From CAZSHG01 sp964606695 [NCBI: uncultured bacterium] (GTDB lineage: Bacteria; UBP14; UBA6098): 64,000 bases of DNA. The DNA lies in NCBI GenBank assembly GCA_964606695.1, contig CAZSHG010000012.1:4770-68769 (forward strand), read 5' to 3'. Both the position numbers and the translations under genes were made by a program. The notes beneath the pieces are model-generated. The model made no database searches. It was not told the DNA's origin and saw only the letters and a list, made by a program, of their open reading frames with translations. Shown piece after piece: positions 1 to 9,500 of the stretch (position 1 is its first letter; each line of letters opens with the position of its first letter).

Positions 1-2
1 CC

Positions 3-1901
3 GGCTCGTTCCTCGACGCCGACCTTCTCGATGGCGAGGACGGCGCGTATTATCTGGACGACACGGACGACCAGAATCTCTCTTATACGGTATCTACTCG
101 TGCGCTGGATATCGATGACGGAACAGGTGTTACTTTACCTTTGTATTCGACTTCTAATACTGATGCAGGTTTAGTTCCGGGAAGCGCCGGTGCGACAACG
201 GACTTCTTGCGTGGCGACGGCACATGGGCAACGCCATCTTCCGGCACGGATGACCAGAATCTTACGGAGGTTCTTGGCGAAGGCAACAGCGCCGGAACAC
301 ACGATATCGACATGAACGATAACGCTATTCTGAATATCGACTGGACGACCTCGGACGACGGCTCCGGCTCGTTCCTCGACGCCGACCTTCTCGATGGCGA
401 GGACGGCGCGTATTATCTCGATAATACGGATGCGCAGGACCTCTCTTATACGCCTGCTACGAACACTGTTAATATATCGGGCGGCACCGGCACGGCTTTA
501 CCGACATTCACCGATACGGATGACGGTCTTACGCCTGCCAGTGGTGGTGGAACAACGTCCTATCTTCGTGCTGACGGCACGTGGGCAACGCCATCATCGG
601 GCACGGATGACCAGAATGACACCGAGGTTGCTTTAACTACTTTGGGAGATTTCACGTATATCGATGGAGACCCGGACAACGTTCACGAGGGTCTCGATGA
701 CCTCGACGACGCTATCGCCGCTAATGAAGCGACAATCGACGCGCATATCGCCGCGGACGGCGATTTGGACGATGAGAACGAGCTTCAGAACTTATTTAAT
801 CGTGTAACCGATGGCACGAACACCTATACGGTTGCCAGCCAGACGGATATCCTTACGATGACGGGTGCCGGCGGTGTCGATGTAACGGTTAATGGCACAA
901 CCGGCGAGGTTACAATCGACGCGTCGAGTGCCGGCGACGACTGGGGTTCGCAGGATGTTGTCTCTGATGCGACATTAAATGGAACAGGTGTCACCGGCGA
1001 TGCGCTCGGAACTGTAATCGGCAATACAATCGAAACCGGCGAGATTACGGATGACGAGATTCTCGAAGAAGACCTCGATATGACCACACATGCTACGGCC
1101 GGCGAGGATAACTTTGTCATGACCTATGACGATGCTTCCGGCGGTTTTACGTGGGTAGACCCGACCACGGTTGGAACGGACGACCAGAATATTTCCGGTT
1201 CTGGTTTCAACGGCACGACGAACATCCTCACAATCGGTATCGAAGACGGCACGAGTGAAACAATCGACCTATCCGATCTCGATAATGCAGGTTCGGATGA
1301 CCAGGATCTCTCATTCTCAGGTTCCGCGAGTCCTTATAGCCTCGATATCACCGATGGCTCGAGCGTTACATTTGCGCAGGGGGATGGTATTACGCTTTCA
1401 AGGTCATTAACCGAACTGACTATTGCCGCTGTTCTGGGTAATACAATCGAAGGCAGCGAGATTACAGATGGAACGATAATGAATACTGACATCAACGCCT
1501 CCGCGGCAATCGACTGGACGAAGTTCGCGACGGGAACGGCGAACAGAATCCTCATGACTAATGGTTCCGGCGTGATGACGGTTGTTGGTGCACCTTCAAC
1601 GAATTACTATCTGAAATGGAACGGCACGGCCTATGAGTGGGCTTCTATGACCGGCGATATGGATAATCACATCGACGGCGACGGAATTACCGGCGGAACC
1701 TACAATGGTAGTTCGGAAATAACATGGGCTGTAAATACCGGTAACGGTATCGAAATCAGCTCCGATCAGGTAGTCGTGCAGATTATCACATCGGGTGGAA
1801 CTCACAGCGGTCTTGAGTTCGACGCAAGCGGCAACCTGATAGTCTCGACAGGCGAGGCGACAACATCGTCGACGAACTATAAAGTATTTAGGAATCATTA
1901 G
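3..1901 (+). CDS. Repetitive tail-fibre-like surface protein, 5'-truncated by the window edge
   Basis: The frame is open from the first bases, so this is the C-terminal 632 residues of a longer protein. It is rich in Gly, Asp, Thr and Ser and built from degenerate repeats of about 120 residues. Recurring motifs are LLDGEDGAYYLD, DGTWATP and GTDDQN. The DGTWATP and 'LLDG..A.YYLD' signatures are common in phage tail fibres and in large adhesin-like proteins of Bacteroidota-type genomes. No catalytic motif, transmembrane segment or PNPFN sorting domain is visible; the protein ends in a short unrelated tail (NYKVFRNH). The likely role is an extended extracellular or appendage protein. No phage genes flank it in the window, so a host surface fibre is as likely as a tail fibre. 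The start lies outside the window. Confidence 0.7.
   Translation, partial: GSFLDADLLDGEDGAYYLDDTDDQNLSYTVSTRALDIDDGTGVTLPLYSTSNTDAGLVPGSAGATTDFLRGDGTWATPSSGTDDQNLTEVLGEGNSAGTHDIDMNDNAILNIDWTTSDDGSGSFLDADLLDGEDGAYYLDNTDAQDLSYTPATNTVNISGGTGTALPTFTDTDDGLTPASGGGTTSYLRADGTWATPSSGTDDQNDTEVALTTLGDFTYIDGDPDNVHEGLDDLDDAIAANEATIDAHIAADGDLDDENELQNLFNRVTDGTNTYTVASQTDILTMTGAGGVDVTVNGTTGEVTIDASSAGDDWGSQDVVSDATLNGTGVTGDALGTVIGNTIETGEITDDEILEEDLDMTTHATAGEDNFVMTYDDASGGFTWVDPTTVGTDDQNISGSGFNGTTNILTIGIEDGTSETIDLSDLDNAGSDDQDLSFSGSASPYSLDITDGSSVTFAQGDGITLSRSLTELTIAAVLGNTIEGSEITDGTIMNTDINASAAIDWTKFATGTANRILMTNGSGVMTVVGAPSTNYYLKWNGTAYEWASMTGDMDNHIDGDGITGGTYNGSSEITWAVNTGNGIEISSDQVVVQIITSGGTHSGLEFDASGNLIVSTGEATTSSTNYKVFRNH
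364..418. repeat. 55-bp identical copy of bases 1-55 inside the fibre gene
   Basis: Bases 364-418 match bases 1-55 exactly, an offset of 363 bp or 121 codons. A related pair around 244 and 601 (offset 357 bp, 119 codons) includes the GTDDQN codons. The copies keep the reading frame and show recent duplication or gene conversion within the fibre gene. The first copy is cut by the window edge, so the identity may extend further left. Confidence 0.85.
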
Positions 1902-1940
1902 AAGATAGATAGGTAGAATCCACAAGTAGGGTTAAAATAG

Positions 1941-1970
1941 GGGGTCTGGATTCGTTCAGACCCCTTATTG
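1941..1970. terminator. Bidirectional terminator between convergent genes
   Basis: A perfect 8-bp stem, GGGTCTG-type arms at 1941-1948 and 1957-1964 with an 8-nt loop, is followed by TTATTGT on the plus side and by an A/T-rich run on the minus side. It lies between the converging ends of the fibre gene (1901) and the small minus-strand gene (1977), so it can serve both. Confidence 0.7.
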
Positions 1971-1976
1971 TATGTG

Positions 1977-2348
1977 TTATTTCAGTTTGAGAATAACCTT
2001 GAGTCTGTCCAGCAGTTTCTCCGGTTCGACGAATTCGACGTGTTTGTTGTTTAACTGCACTGCGGCTTGTGCGTGAACTTCTTTCGGCGCGACGATTAAT
2101 AGTGGGATGCCGGAATCTATAACCGATGTCAGCACGTCTTTCGGGCCTACGGGATCGCCCGGCGCGGCCATTACCTTGTGAAACGGGGCGACTATCGCGG
2201 AGAAGCCGTCCGCGGGGGTTACATGAGCGATGTATTTCCCGTGATCGTCCCATCCGTTGGAAAGCGGTAGCGTGCCTATGCCTTTAGCCGATAATCTCGT
2301 GAGAACCATAGCATCGACACCGTTTAGATAACCTATTCTCTTAACCAT
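1977..2348 (-). CDS. Small conserved-looking protein of unknown function, downstream of queA
   Basis: This 123-residue soluble protein has no signal peptide or membrane segment and I do not recognise the family. It has alternating hydrophobic strands and a stretch, IPLLIVAPKEVHAQA, that reads like a strand-turn-helix of a small Rossmann-like fold; a leucine/lysine-rich helix ends the protein. The ATG at 2348 is preceded by a strong AAAGGAGG Shine-Dalgarno that overlaps the queA stop codon, so the gene is translated from the queA message. Real coding is supported by the Shine-Dalgarno, the tight spacing and the terminator just past its stop. A function in tRNA modification would be only a guess from position. 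Confidence 0.7.
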   Translation of the reverse strand: MVKRIGYLNGVDAMVLTRLSAKGIGTLPLSNGWDDHGKYIAHVTPADGFSAIVAPFHKVMAAPGDPVGPKDVLTSVIDSGIPLLIVAPKEVHAQAAVQLNNKHVEFVEPEKLLDRLKVILKLK

Positions 2349-2363
2349 TTTCTCTATCCTCCT

Positions 2364-3401
2364 TTATATTATTAGCATAGCATCGCCGTAGCTGTAGAAA
2401 CGATATTTTTCTTCGATGGCGTGGCGATAAGCTTGCATGATTTTTTCTCTATCTGCGAAAGCACTGACCATAACAATAAGCGAGCTTTTCGGCAAGTGGA
2501 AATTTGTAATCATCGCGTCCGTGATTTTGAATTCGAAGCCGGGGGAAATGAAGAGTTCCGTCTTCGCGGAATGGTTGAGGAGTGGCAAGTCCCTTATCGC
2601 GGCGGATTCCAGCGTGCGCACCGTAGTTGTTCCGACGCAGATGATCCGTCTGTTTTCCTCTTTGGCCTTGTTAATTTTTGCGGCGGTCTCCTCGCATATC
2701 TCGAAGTATTCGGAATGCATGCGGTGGTCGCGGATGTCATCGACATCTATGCCGCGAAAGGTGCCCCATCCGACGTGTAGCGTGACATTGACGAACTCGA
2801 CGCCTATATCGCGAATTCTATCGATAAGCTTTTTGGTAAAATGGAATCCCGCGGTTGGAGCCGCGACCGCTCCGGTTTTGGAAGCATAAACTGTCTGATA
2901 TCTTCCAACATCTTCCGGGCGGTCTTCCCGGTCGATGTAAACGGGTAGCGGTGTGTGGCCATACTTGTCGAGAAGTTGCCAGATATTTCCTTCCCCGTTC
3001 AGACGAACTTTCCGGCGACCATCCGGAAGGCGTTTTGTGATTAACGCTTTAAAGTCGTCCGCGAAAATAATTTCGTTTTCTTCAGACAGCCGCCGTCCTG
3101 GTTTTACCAGCGCGATCCATTCGTTATCCGTCAGTTTTTCGAGAAGGAAAACCTCCGCTTTGCCGCCAGACCTTTTATACCCAATTAGTCTTGCGGGGAA
3201 AACCTTCGTGTCGTTAATTACAATCAAATCGTCGTGTTTGAGATACCCCGGTAAATCCGTGAAGATCGAATCGGTTAGCGCGCCCGTATCTTTTTCCAAA
3301 ACGAGCAGTCTGGACGAATCCCGGGGCGTTACCGGTTTGAGGGCAATTCGGTCGCGAGGGAGATCGTAATCGTAAAGCTTTATGTCATAATGCTTTTTCA
3401 T
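2364..3401 (-). CDS. queA: S-adenosylmethionine:tRNA ribosyltransferase-isomerase
   Basis: QueA transfers and isomerises the ribosyl part of SAM onto 7-aminomethyl-deazaguanine at tRNA position 34, making epoxyqueuosine in the cytoplasm. At 345 residues the length is normal for the family. Recognisable family stretches are the N-terminal YDLPRDRIA, the ND-T-V-PARL segment near residue 65, VAAPTAGFHFT near residue 180, HVGWGTFRG near residue 210, the GTTTVRTLE segment and the C-terminal TNFHLPKSSL followed by Y-FYSYGDAMLI. The start follows family alignments. No other queuosine gene is in the window. The next gene downstream is a small unknown protein 15 bp away, apparently in the same transcript. 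Confidence 0.97.
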   Translation of the reverse strand: MKKHYDIKLYDYDLPRDRIALKPVTPRDSSRLLVLEKDTGALTDSIFTDLPGYLKHDDLIVINDTKVFPARLIGYKRSGGKAEVFLLEKLTDNEWIALVKPGRRLSEENEIIFADDFKALITKRLPDGRRKVRLNGEGNIWQLLDKYGHTPLPVYIDREDRPEDVGRYQTVYASKTGAVAAPTAGFHFTKKLIDRIRDIGVEFVNVTLHVGWGTFRGIDVDDIRDHRMHSEYFEICEETAAKINKAKEENRRIICVGTTTVRTLESAAIRDLPLLNHSAKTELFISPGFEFKITDAMITNFHLPKSSLIVMVSAFADREKIMQAYRHAIEEKYRFYSYGDAMLII

Positions 3402-3517
3402 AGTTTAAATATGAGGACATTACGGTCGATTGTCAACTGAAATTGCGAGGACGGAAATAGGGTTTTCCCCGGACGAAATCCGGAGAAAAATTATTCGGAA
3501 AAAAGTTGAGAAATACA

Positions 3518-3546
3518 TTGACAAATATGGTCTGCAACTTTATTTT
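3518..3546 (+). promoter_or_regulatory. Sigma-70-type promoter upstream of the MEMO-AMMECR1 fusion gene
   Basis: TTGACA at 3518-3523 and TATTTT at 3541-3546 are separated by exactly 17 bp. The gene starts 85 bases downstream, and no other plus-strand gene lies between. The same -10 hexamer occurs in the promoter at 40815-40843, which supports TATTTT as a working -10 in this genome. Confidence 0.6.
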
Positions 3547-3631
3547 GTTCCTAATATAAATTCAAACCCGGGAGGAAAGAACCGGCAAAAAGGCGACCGT
3601 GTTATAATTAACCAGCTCAAAGGAAGCGAAA

Positions 3632-5104
3632 ATGGGCAGGGGAGTTGAAATTGGCTTCCGAAAAATAAAGCGGCTGGCGTTGATTACGGTCGTGTTTCTT
3701 ATTTCTGCGGAGACTGGATTATCTTCGGAGGATGCACGTCCATTGTGTGCGTCCTCTTCTTATTATCCCGCCTCGTCGGTCTCCCTATACGACCAGGTCG
3801 TCGCTTTCTCAAAGACCCGCATTGACACTGCCTGCGGAAGGCCCGTAGCGCTGATTGTCCCAAACGAAGCTTACATATATGTCGGCTCTCTCCTCGGGAA
3901 AGCCTATAATTCCGTCTCCAAACACAATTTCAGCAGAATAGTGATTTTCGGCTACGATGAGAGCGCCAATCCGGTTAGTATCTATTCCGGGCCGGGTTTA
4001 TCGACTCCCATGGGTGGCAATCCGGTCGATAACGATTTCTGCCGGGAATTGAAACGGATTAGCCCCGTCCAAATCCATGAAATGGGGGCGGATCGTTACC
4101 TTCCAGTCTCGATAGAAATCCAATTGCCTTTCCTGCAGTATCATCATTCTCAGGTTCCGATTGTCCCCATTGGCATAAATGGCATCGGGGTCGAAATCGC
4201 CGAAGAATTGGGCACGGCCATAGCCACACTTTCCGGCGATTCAGCTGTCCTATATGTCGCCGCTTCTAACCTTTCGAGTTCTTTCGATATTGAGACGTGT
4301 GAATCCAACGATAATAATTTCCTTCAGTTGCTCCTGGCGTCCCAAATAGAAAAAGCAATCGATAAACTTAAAACGGGCGAAATACAGGCCGAAAGCAGGG
4401 GGGCTTTGATAGCGGTTTTATCGGCGTCTGCGAAAATGCAAGGAAATACCTGCACAATATTGAGATATGAAAATACCGGAAGGCTAACCGGAGATCATCA
4501 ACACGTATGCGGTTATCTGGCCGCAGTGATTACCACCGGTAGCGATACATCGGAAGTAACCGAAATAGTCGATTTGGAGAACGGCAAAAAGTTGTTAGAA
4601 CTCGCCAGAACGACAATCGAAATCGAGGCGGGGAAACTATCGAAAGTTGTCGCCAGGTCCGAAATCCCGGCGGATATAGATTTCGACGGTGTCCACATAG
4701 ATATCGTCGGCGGAGAACGAGAATACGGCATGGGAATGATAAGACCGGACGAATCGCTCTACGAAACCGTTAAAAAAGTCGCTTTGGTTTCGGCTTTCGC
4801 CGACCCACGGTTCAAATCCATAGGCTTTAAAGACGTCGATGAAATTCTGTTGAAGTTATATATAATCTACAACCTCGAACGGCTTACGGACATAGAGGAT
4901 TTCGTTCCGGGAAAACACGGCGTATTGATTGCACGGGGAACTTCCTCCGCAAAAGTATTCCCGGACGAAATGGACCTGTCGCTTTCCAGGGAGGATATTC
5001 TGGGAAGAGTTAGCCTTAAAGCCGGATTATTCTCCGATTCTTGGAAAAGATCCGACACCGAAATCTGGATATTCAATGTTCAGGTTTTTGAGGAAGAGAG
5101 ATGA
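3632..5104 (+). CDS. Exported MEMO-AMMECR1 fusion protein with degenerate active-site motifs
   Basis: Residues 1-32 are a signal peptide with an Arg/Lys-rich start (RKIKR) and a hydrophobic core. Residues 40-300 follow the MEMO-like fold: a VPNEAYIYVG segment (76-85) stands where the family has PHAGY-x-YSG, SIEIQLPFLQ (160-169) matches the family's S-E-QLPFLQ, and ASNLSSSF (211-218) stands where S-SDLSHY is usual. Residues 317-490 follow AMMECR1: ENGKKLLELAR, AFADPRF (388-394) and PGKHGVLI are clear, but the LRGCIG cysteine motif is replaced by EREYGMGM (362-369). The histidines and cysteine that define the usual active metal site are therefore missing in both halves. MEMO, AMMECR1 and a radical SAM enzyme normally form the AmmeMemoRadiSam set and are cytoplasmic; no radical SAM gene is nearby. 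The start follows an AAGGA site. It overlaps the next M23 gene by 4 bases. Function is unknown. Confidence 0.8.
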   Translation: MGRGVEIGFRKIKRLALITVVFLISAETGLSSEDARPLCASSSYYPASSVSLYDQVVAFSKTRIDTACGRPVALIVPNEAYIYVGSLLGKAYNSVSKHNFSRIVIFGYDESANPVSIYSGPGLSTPMGGNPVDNDFCRELKRISPVQIHEMGADRYLPVSIEIQLPFLQYHHSQVPIVPIGINGIGVEIAEELGTAIATLSGDSAVLYVAASNLSSSFDIETCESNDNNFLQLLLASQIEKAIDKLKTGEIQAESRGALIAVLSASAKMQGNTCTILRYENTGRLTGDHQHVCGYLAAVITTGSDTSEVTEIVDLENGKKLLELARTTIEIEAGKLSKVVARSEIPADIDFDGVHIDIVGGEREYGMGMIRPDESLYETVKKVALVSAFADPRFKSIGFKDVDEILLKLYIIYNLERLTDIEDFVPGKHGVLIARGTSSAKVFPDEMDLSLSREDILGRVSLKAGLFSDSWKRSDTEIWIFNVQVFEEER

Positions 5105-6465
5105 ACCGGAGGCCAGTAGGGAAATATCGTCCCCCCAGAAAGAAGTCGCTTATGCATGGAATAAGCGGGCTGGATTTGCGCCGTCTGGCTACGATTTTGA
5201 AATGGCCGGGGATAATTCTCGGCGGTGGATTACTGCTTTTTTTGGGAATACACCTGCTCATACCGCGTGCCGAAGCCATGCCGGTCAATCCAAATATTGA
5301 CAAATTCGAGTTCAACCCGGTCTGCAGATGGTGCGGGACAATCAAGAAAGACGAATCGCTTTATATCGCGCTTACCGAAGCCGGTATGGGACCACGAGTT
5401 GTCTATGATATCGACTGTGGATTGGATACCGTTTTCGATGTCCGTAAGGTGCAACCGGGGGACATAGTAACTGTCGATCTCGACTGCGCGGGGTCGCTCA
5501 TGCGCTTCGATCTGGAACGATCCCCCTGGGAGCATTACACGGTTAAACGCGTGGACGATACGCTATTCACGGCGGAAAAGGACACAATCCCGCTGACCTA
5601 CGTCCTTCGCGCGGTCAAGGGCGAAGTCAAAGCTACATTGTGGAATTCCATGGCTTCTCTTGGCGTTCCCGCCGAGGCCATTTTGAAATTCACCGATATT
5701 CTTTCCTACGACGTCGATTTCCTCACCGAAACGCGCGAGGGACAGCGTTTCGCATTGATGTATGAGGAATATTATTTCGACGGCGAGATAATTGATGTTG
5801 GCAGGGTGATGGCCGCGCACTATTGGATGGCGGATACTAATTACGGCGGAATCTACTACATGGACCCCGACAGTAACCAGGGATATTACACTCTATCCGG
5901 CAAGAACACGAAAAAGGCGCTATTACGCACTCCGTTGACTTACCGAAGGATTTCGAGCCATTTTACGCACAGCAGATTTCACCCCATTTTGAAAATCTAT
6001 CGCCCCCATCTCGGTGTCGATTACGCCGCGCCCTCAGGAACTCCAGTTTCGGCGTCCGGCGACGGCACTGTTATTTTCGCCGGATGGAAGGGCGGCTATG
6101 GCAACTATATCGAGATAAGCCATACAGGCGGGAGGATAGTTACTTGTTACGGCCATCTCAGAGGTTTCGCACGGGGAATCCGAAGGGGCAAAAGAGTCCA
6201 TCAGGGACAGCTTATAGGATACGTTGGAAGCACCGGGCTCTCCACCGGGCCGCATCTGGATTACCGTGTCCGCGTGAACGGGAATTACGTGAACCCGCTC
6301 AAATATGCTTTCCCGGACGGGCCGCCGGTCAAATCTAAATATATGGCCGAATTCAGGGAGCAGGCTATTGGATACATGGCGCTTTTGGACGTCCTGACTC
6401 CGCCAATTAGGGAAGAAAATATCGCCGAAATATCCGACGAATCGGACGGCGAAATAGAGAATTGA
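5101..6465 (+). CDS. Membrane-anchored M23 (LytM/MepM-type) peptidase
   Basis: This 454-residue protein has one N-terminal membrane segment (about residues 36-52, GIILGGGLLLFLGIHLLI). A central domain (about 60-270) resembles the substrate-blocking domain of MepM/ShyA-type endopeptidases. The C-terminal M23 domain carries the H-x3-D zinc motif in RPHLGVDYA, GYGNYIEISH, CYGHL and a final GPHLDYRV. Most M23 enzymes have HLHYE at the last site, so the second His, normally a zinc ligand, is Asp here; Asp could still bind zinc. It probably cuts peptide cross-links of peptidoglycan in the periplasm. Its ATG overlaps the stop of the MEMO-AMMECR1 gene (ATGA), implying translational coupling and possibly a shared role at the wall. 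Confidence 0.9.
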   Translation: MNRRPVGKYRPPRKKSLMHGISGLDLRRLATILKWPGIILGGGLLLFLGIHLLIPRAEAMPVNPNIDKFEFNPVCRWCGTIKKDESLYIALTEAGMGPRVVYDIDCGLDTVFDVRKVQPGDIVTVDLDCAGSLMRFDLERSPWEHYTVKRVDDTLFTAEKDTIPLTYVLRAVKGEVKATLWNSMASLGVPAEAILKFTDILSYDVDFLTETREGQRFALMYEEYYFDGEIIDVGRVMAAHYWMADTNYGGIYYMDPDSNQGYYTLSGKNTKKALLRTPLTYRRISSHFTHSRFHPILKIYRPHLGVDYAAPSGTPVSASGDGTVIFAGWKGGYGNYIEISHTGGRIVTCYGHLRGFARGIRRGKRVHQGQLIGYVGSTGLSTGPHLDYRVRVNGNYVNPLKYAFPDGPPVKSKYMAEFREQAIGYMALLDVLTPPIREENIAEISDESDGEIEN

Positions 6466-6570
6466 CTTTGACTTTTTTAGTATGGACTTTTAATTAAATA
6501 ACTTATTATGTCTAATGAAAAAAAACAAATATACATTGTTAGGCCGCAAGGCCGGAGGAAGGGGGCTTGA

Positions 6571-9500
6571 ATGAGCCGATATCATAGAACGATCGGATTG
6601 GCGCTCCTTGTGCTGTTTATAATAACCGCAGGGACAGCCGTATCCCAGCCCTTAAGTGCGGAGTTAATCAGCACTGGTTACGGATTGATCGGAGATACCC
6701 TATACACCGGATCGTTAATCCTCGATGGTTTTGTGAAGGGACATTCGGTGGAATTGAGGATCCTCGCGCCCAGTTCGTCAGCCGAATATAACTTTTACAG
6801 AACGCCCTACGGAGAGACAGACCCGGACGTCATTACCGGATGGATTCCCGTGGATTCTGTCGAAATAGACGGCGGTGGAGACGGCGAAATCTTCAAACAT
6901 TCCGCCTCTGCCGCGAATAGTAGCGACACGGTTGATACACGGTATCCGCTTTGGCTGATGCATGATTGGTATCGACCTGATAGGGTAGATGTTGAACATA
7001 CGGCTTATGGCGACGACGCGCCGATTCCCTATATCGATCTTCGCTGGTCGAGGGGAACGGACAGCGCGTCGGGAGTCTATTTCTATTTAATCTACCGCGC
7101 TCTCAACGAATGGGATCTTAGCTACATTACCGATACGATGTTTCCGATAGATACGGTCTGGGAAAGCGGCGCGCCGGGATATATATATCGAGACTACGGC
7201 GTTACGCCCGGAGTTAGATATTTCTATAAAATCATCCCGGTCGATAAAGCTGGATGGATACGCCGTTCCGAAAATAACACTATAATCGGCAAAGCCCAAC
7301 CTGCACCGAGTATGTTCCCGCCCTGCGCATTCCTGGAAGTGCTACCTCGCTATCATAGCGGAAGCGGCATTACGGTTAATATAGACCACACGCTGTGCCC
7401 CGCAAGACCTGACGTCGAATATCGCTATCTAAAGCGTGAGGTTATCTTTGTGGACGGAGTTCCGGAAGTTGTTCCTTCAACCGAAGATTCTTCGGATTGG
7501 ACGTCAAACGACTATTACTTCTGGAACACCGACACATGCAAGACTTACACTTTCAGCGCAAAAGTCCGAGAAATAGACTATATCGAACATGGCTGGACGG
7601 ATTTAACCTCGTTCCGTATTCTATCCACCAACGATGATATCCCGCCCGATTGCCCGGACACCTTCTCAGCGGTTTCACTTGGCGAAGACGGCATTCTCGT
7701 TAATTTCACACACCACGCCGAAAACGATTGCGGTTCAGGCACAATGGGATATTATCTCTATCGTGTAGAGGATACCGATTGGGGAGTCGTCCTCGACGAG
7801 GGAACCGATCCTTCGGTTGGCTGGGAAACAGCTCTGGAGGATCATATTTTATGGACGTATCCCATCGATCCGTCAGATCCTCATTACACCTTCCAGGACG
7901 ACGGGCCGACCGACCCGGTTATCGACCTCGAAGACGAGGCTTGTTATTATTACCTCGTATGTCCTTACGATTCCGCCGGCAACGTTTCCTGGTTCAATTG
8001 CCCCTATATCGGCGGGCAACTCGACACAGCATGCGTGGACAAGGGCGTGGGTGCACCGGTTGCAATTTCGCTCGATTTCCCTGAATACGTAACTGATAGT
8101 GTTATCGTTTGGTTCAAGGACACCACGCATTGCGATGCCGTTAGTGTGGTTATCCAATGGGCAAGAAGTATAGACTTCACCGTAGGATTCTCTTCCACCG
8201 ACCCATTACCGATAATGGACCCGGCTTCGGGTCCGCCCGTCTGGGAATATGAAAATACCGGCACGGCCGGTTGTGCGGATGAGGATTTACTTAAGTTCAC
8301 TTTCTACAGCGAACACGAGAATACCTACTACTTCCGCGCTAAATTCATCGACGACAACGAAAATCATTCTGAATGGAGCACGCCGCTACTTAGCACTACC
8401 TTCGATAACACCCCGCCGAACGCGGTAGCAATTCATTATATGCACTCTATCGCGACGGACGTCAACGATGTTAAGGTAAGACTCACGTGGCCTGCCGATT
8501 CGATAAGCGACGCTGGTATCGGCGTTCAGGGAGTAAAAATATATCGTTCGGACGCCGAGGGAACACTCGGCAGTGAAATCGCCAACCTGACGCCCACTAC
8601 GCACGAATACTACGATATGGCCCCGGATCCCGGCGACAACTGGCACAATAACGTTTACACGATTGTCCCATACGACGGCCTCGGCCACGAAAATACTACC
8701 GGGACGCAGAAATTCTTCCCGACACTGGCCGGTTCGGAAGGCATGAACTACCATCCACCACTGCCCCCGGAGATTCTGGAGGTTAACGTAAGTCCTTATC
8801 TGGATTCTTTCACCGTCGTCTGGAACGATACCGGCCCCGGCCACATGGTGAATAGATACACATTGCGCCATTCGGCAAGTTTGACCGGTCTCTGGTCACC
8901 CGACCCCCTGCTTCGCGTGGAGGTTAACGTCGGTGCGGGTTCCAGAAAAACGTTCCCCATCGAAGACCTCATCGGCGGATTGCGACATTACTTTACCATG
9001 TATGCTCGAGATACGAGAACGCCGAGTAACCAGAGCGGCTGGTCGGAGGTGTTCGAATACGAGTTGAGTTACATTACCGCAACATGCACCTTGCACTGCG
9101 CGAGAGGTTATAATCTGGTGAGCCTGCCCGTGGTTCCGGGTAATAACAATCCCGGCGTAATTTTTCCGGGATGCTCGGAAATCTGGGAATGGGATCATTT
9201 CGCTGGTGTATATTTAGATGCTTCGGATTCGCCTATTGAACCGGGCAAAGCCTACTGGATTCTCGTTTCGGATCCCACCGATTTTATAGTTTCCGGAATT
9301 CCTGTTACTCGAATCGCGGAAACCATGTCCGAATGGGGATGGTGGACTGTAGGGGCTTGTTACGATACAGTTCCCATGGGCTTCGAGTTCACCGGAGGAA
9401 ATGAACTCGCATGGGGCTGGAATACCGTAGCAGGTGAATACTACGAACTCGTTGACAGTTTAGGAGTAGGTCTGGAGAGCGGTTACGGTTACTGGCTTCT

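Noticed and set aside
3430-3648. 72-codon plus-strand frame upstream of the MEMO-AMMECR1 gene
   Set aside because: It starts at TTG without a Shine-Dalgarno, spans a well-formed promoter and overlaps the real gene start; its composition is that of a leader.
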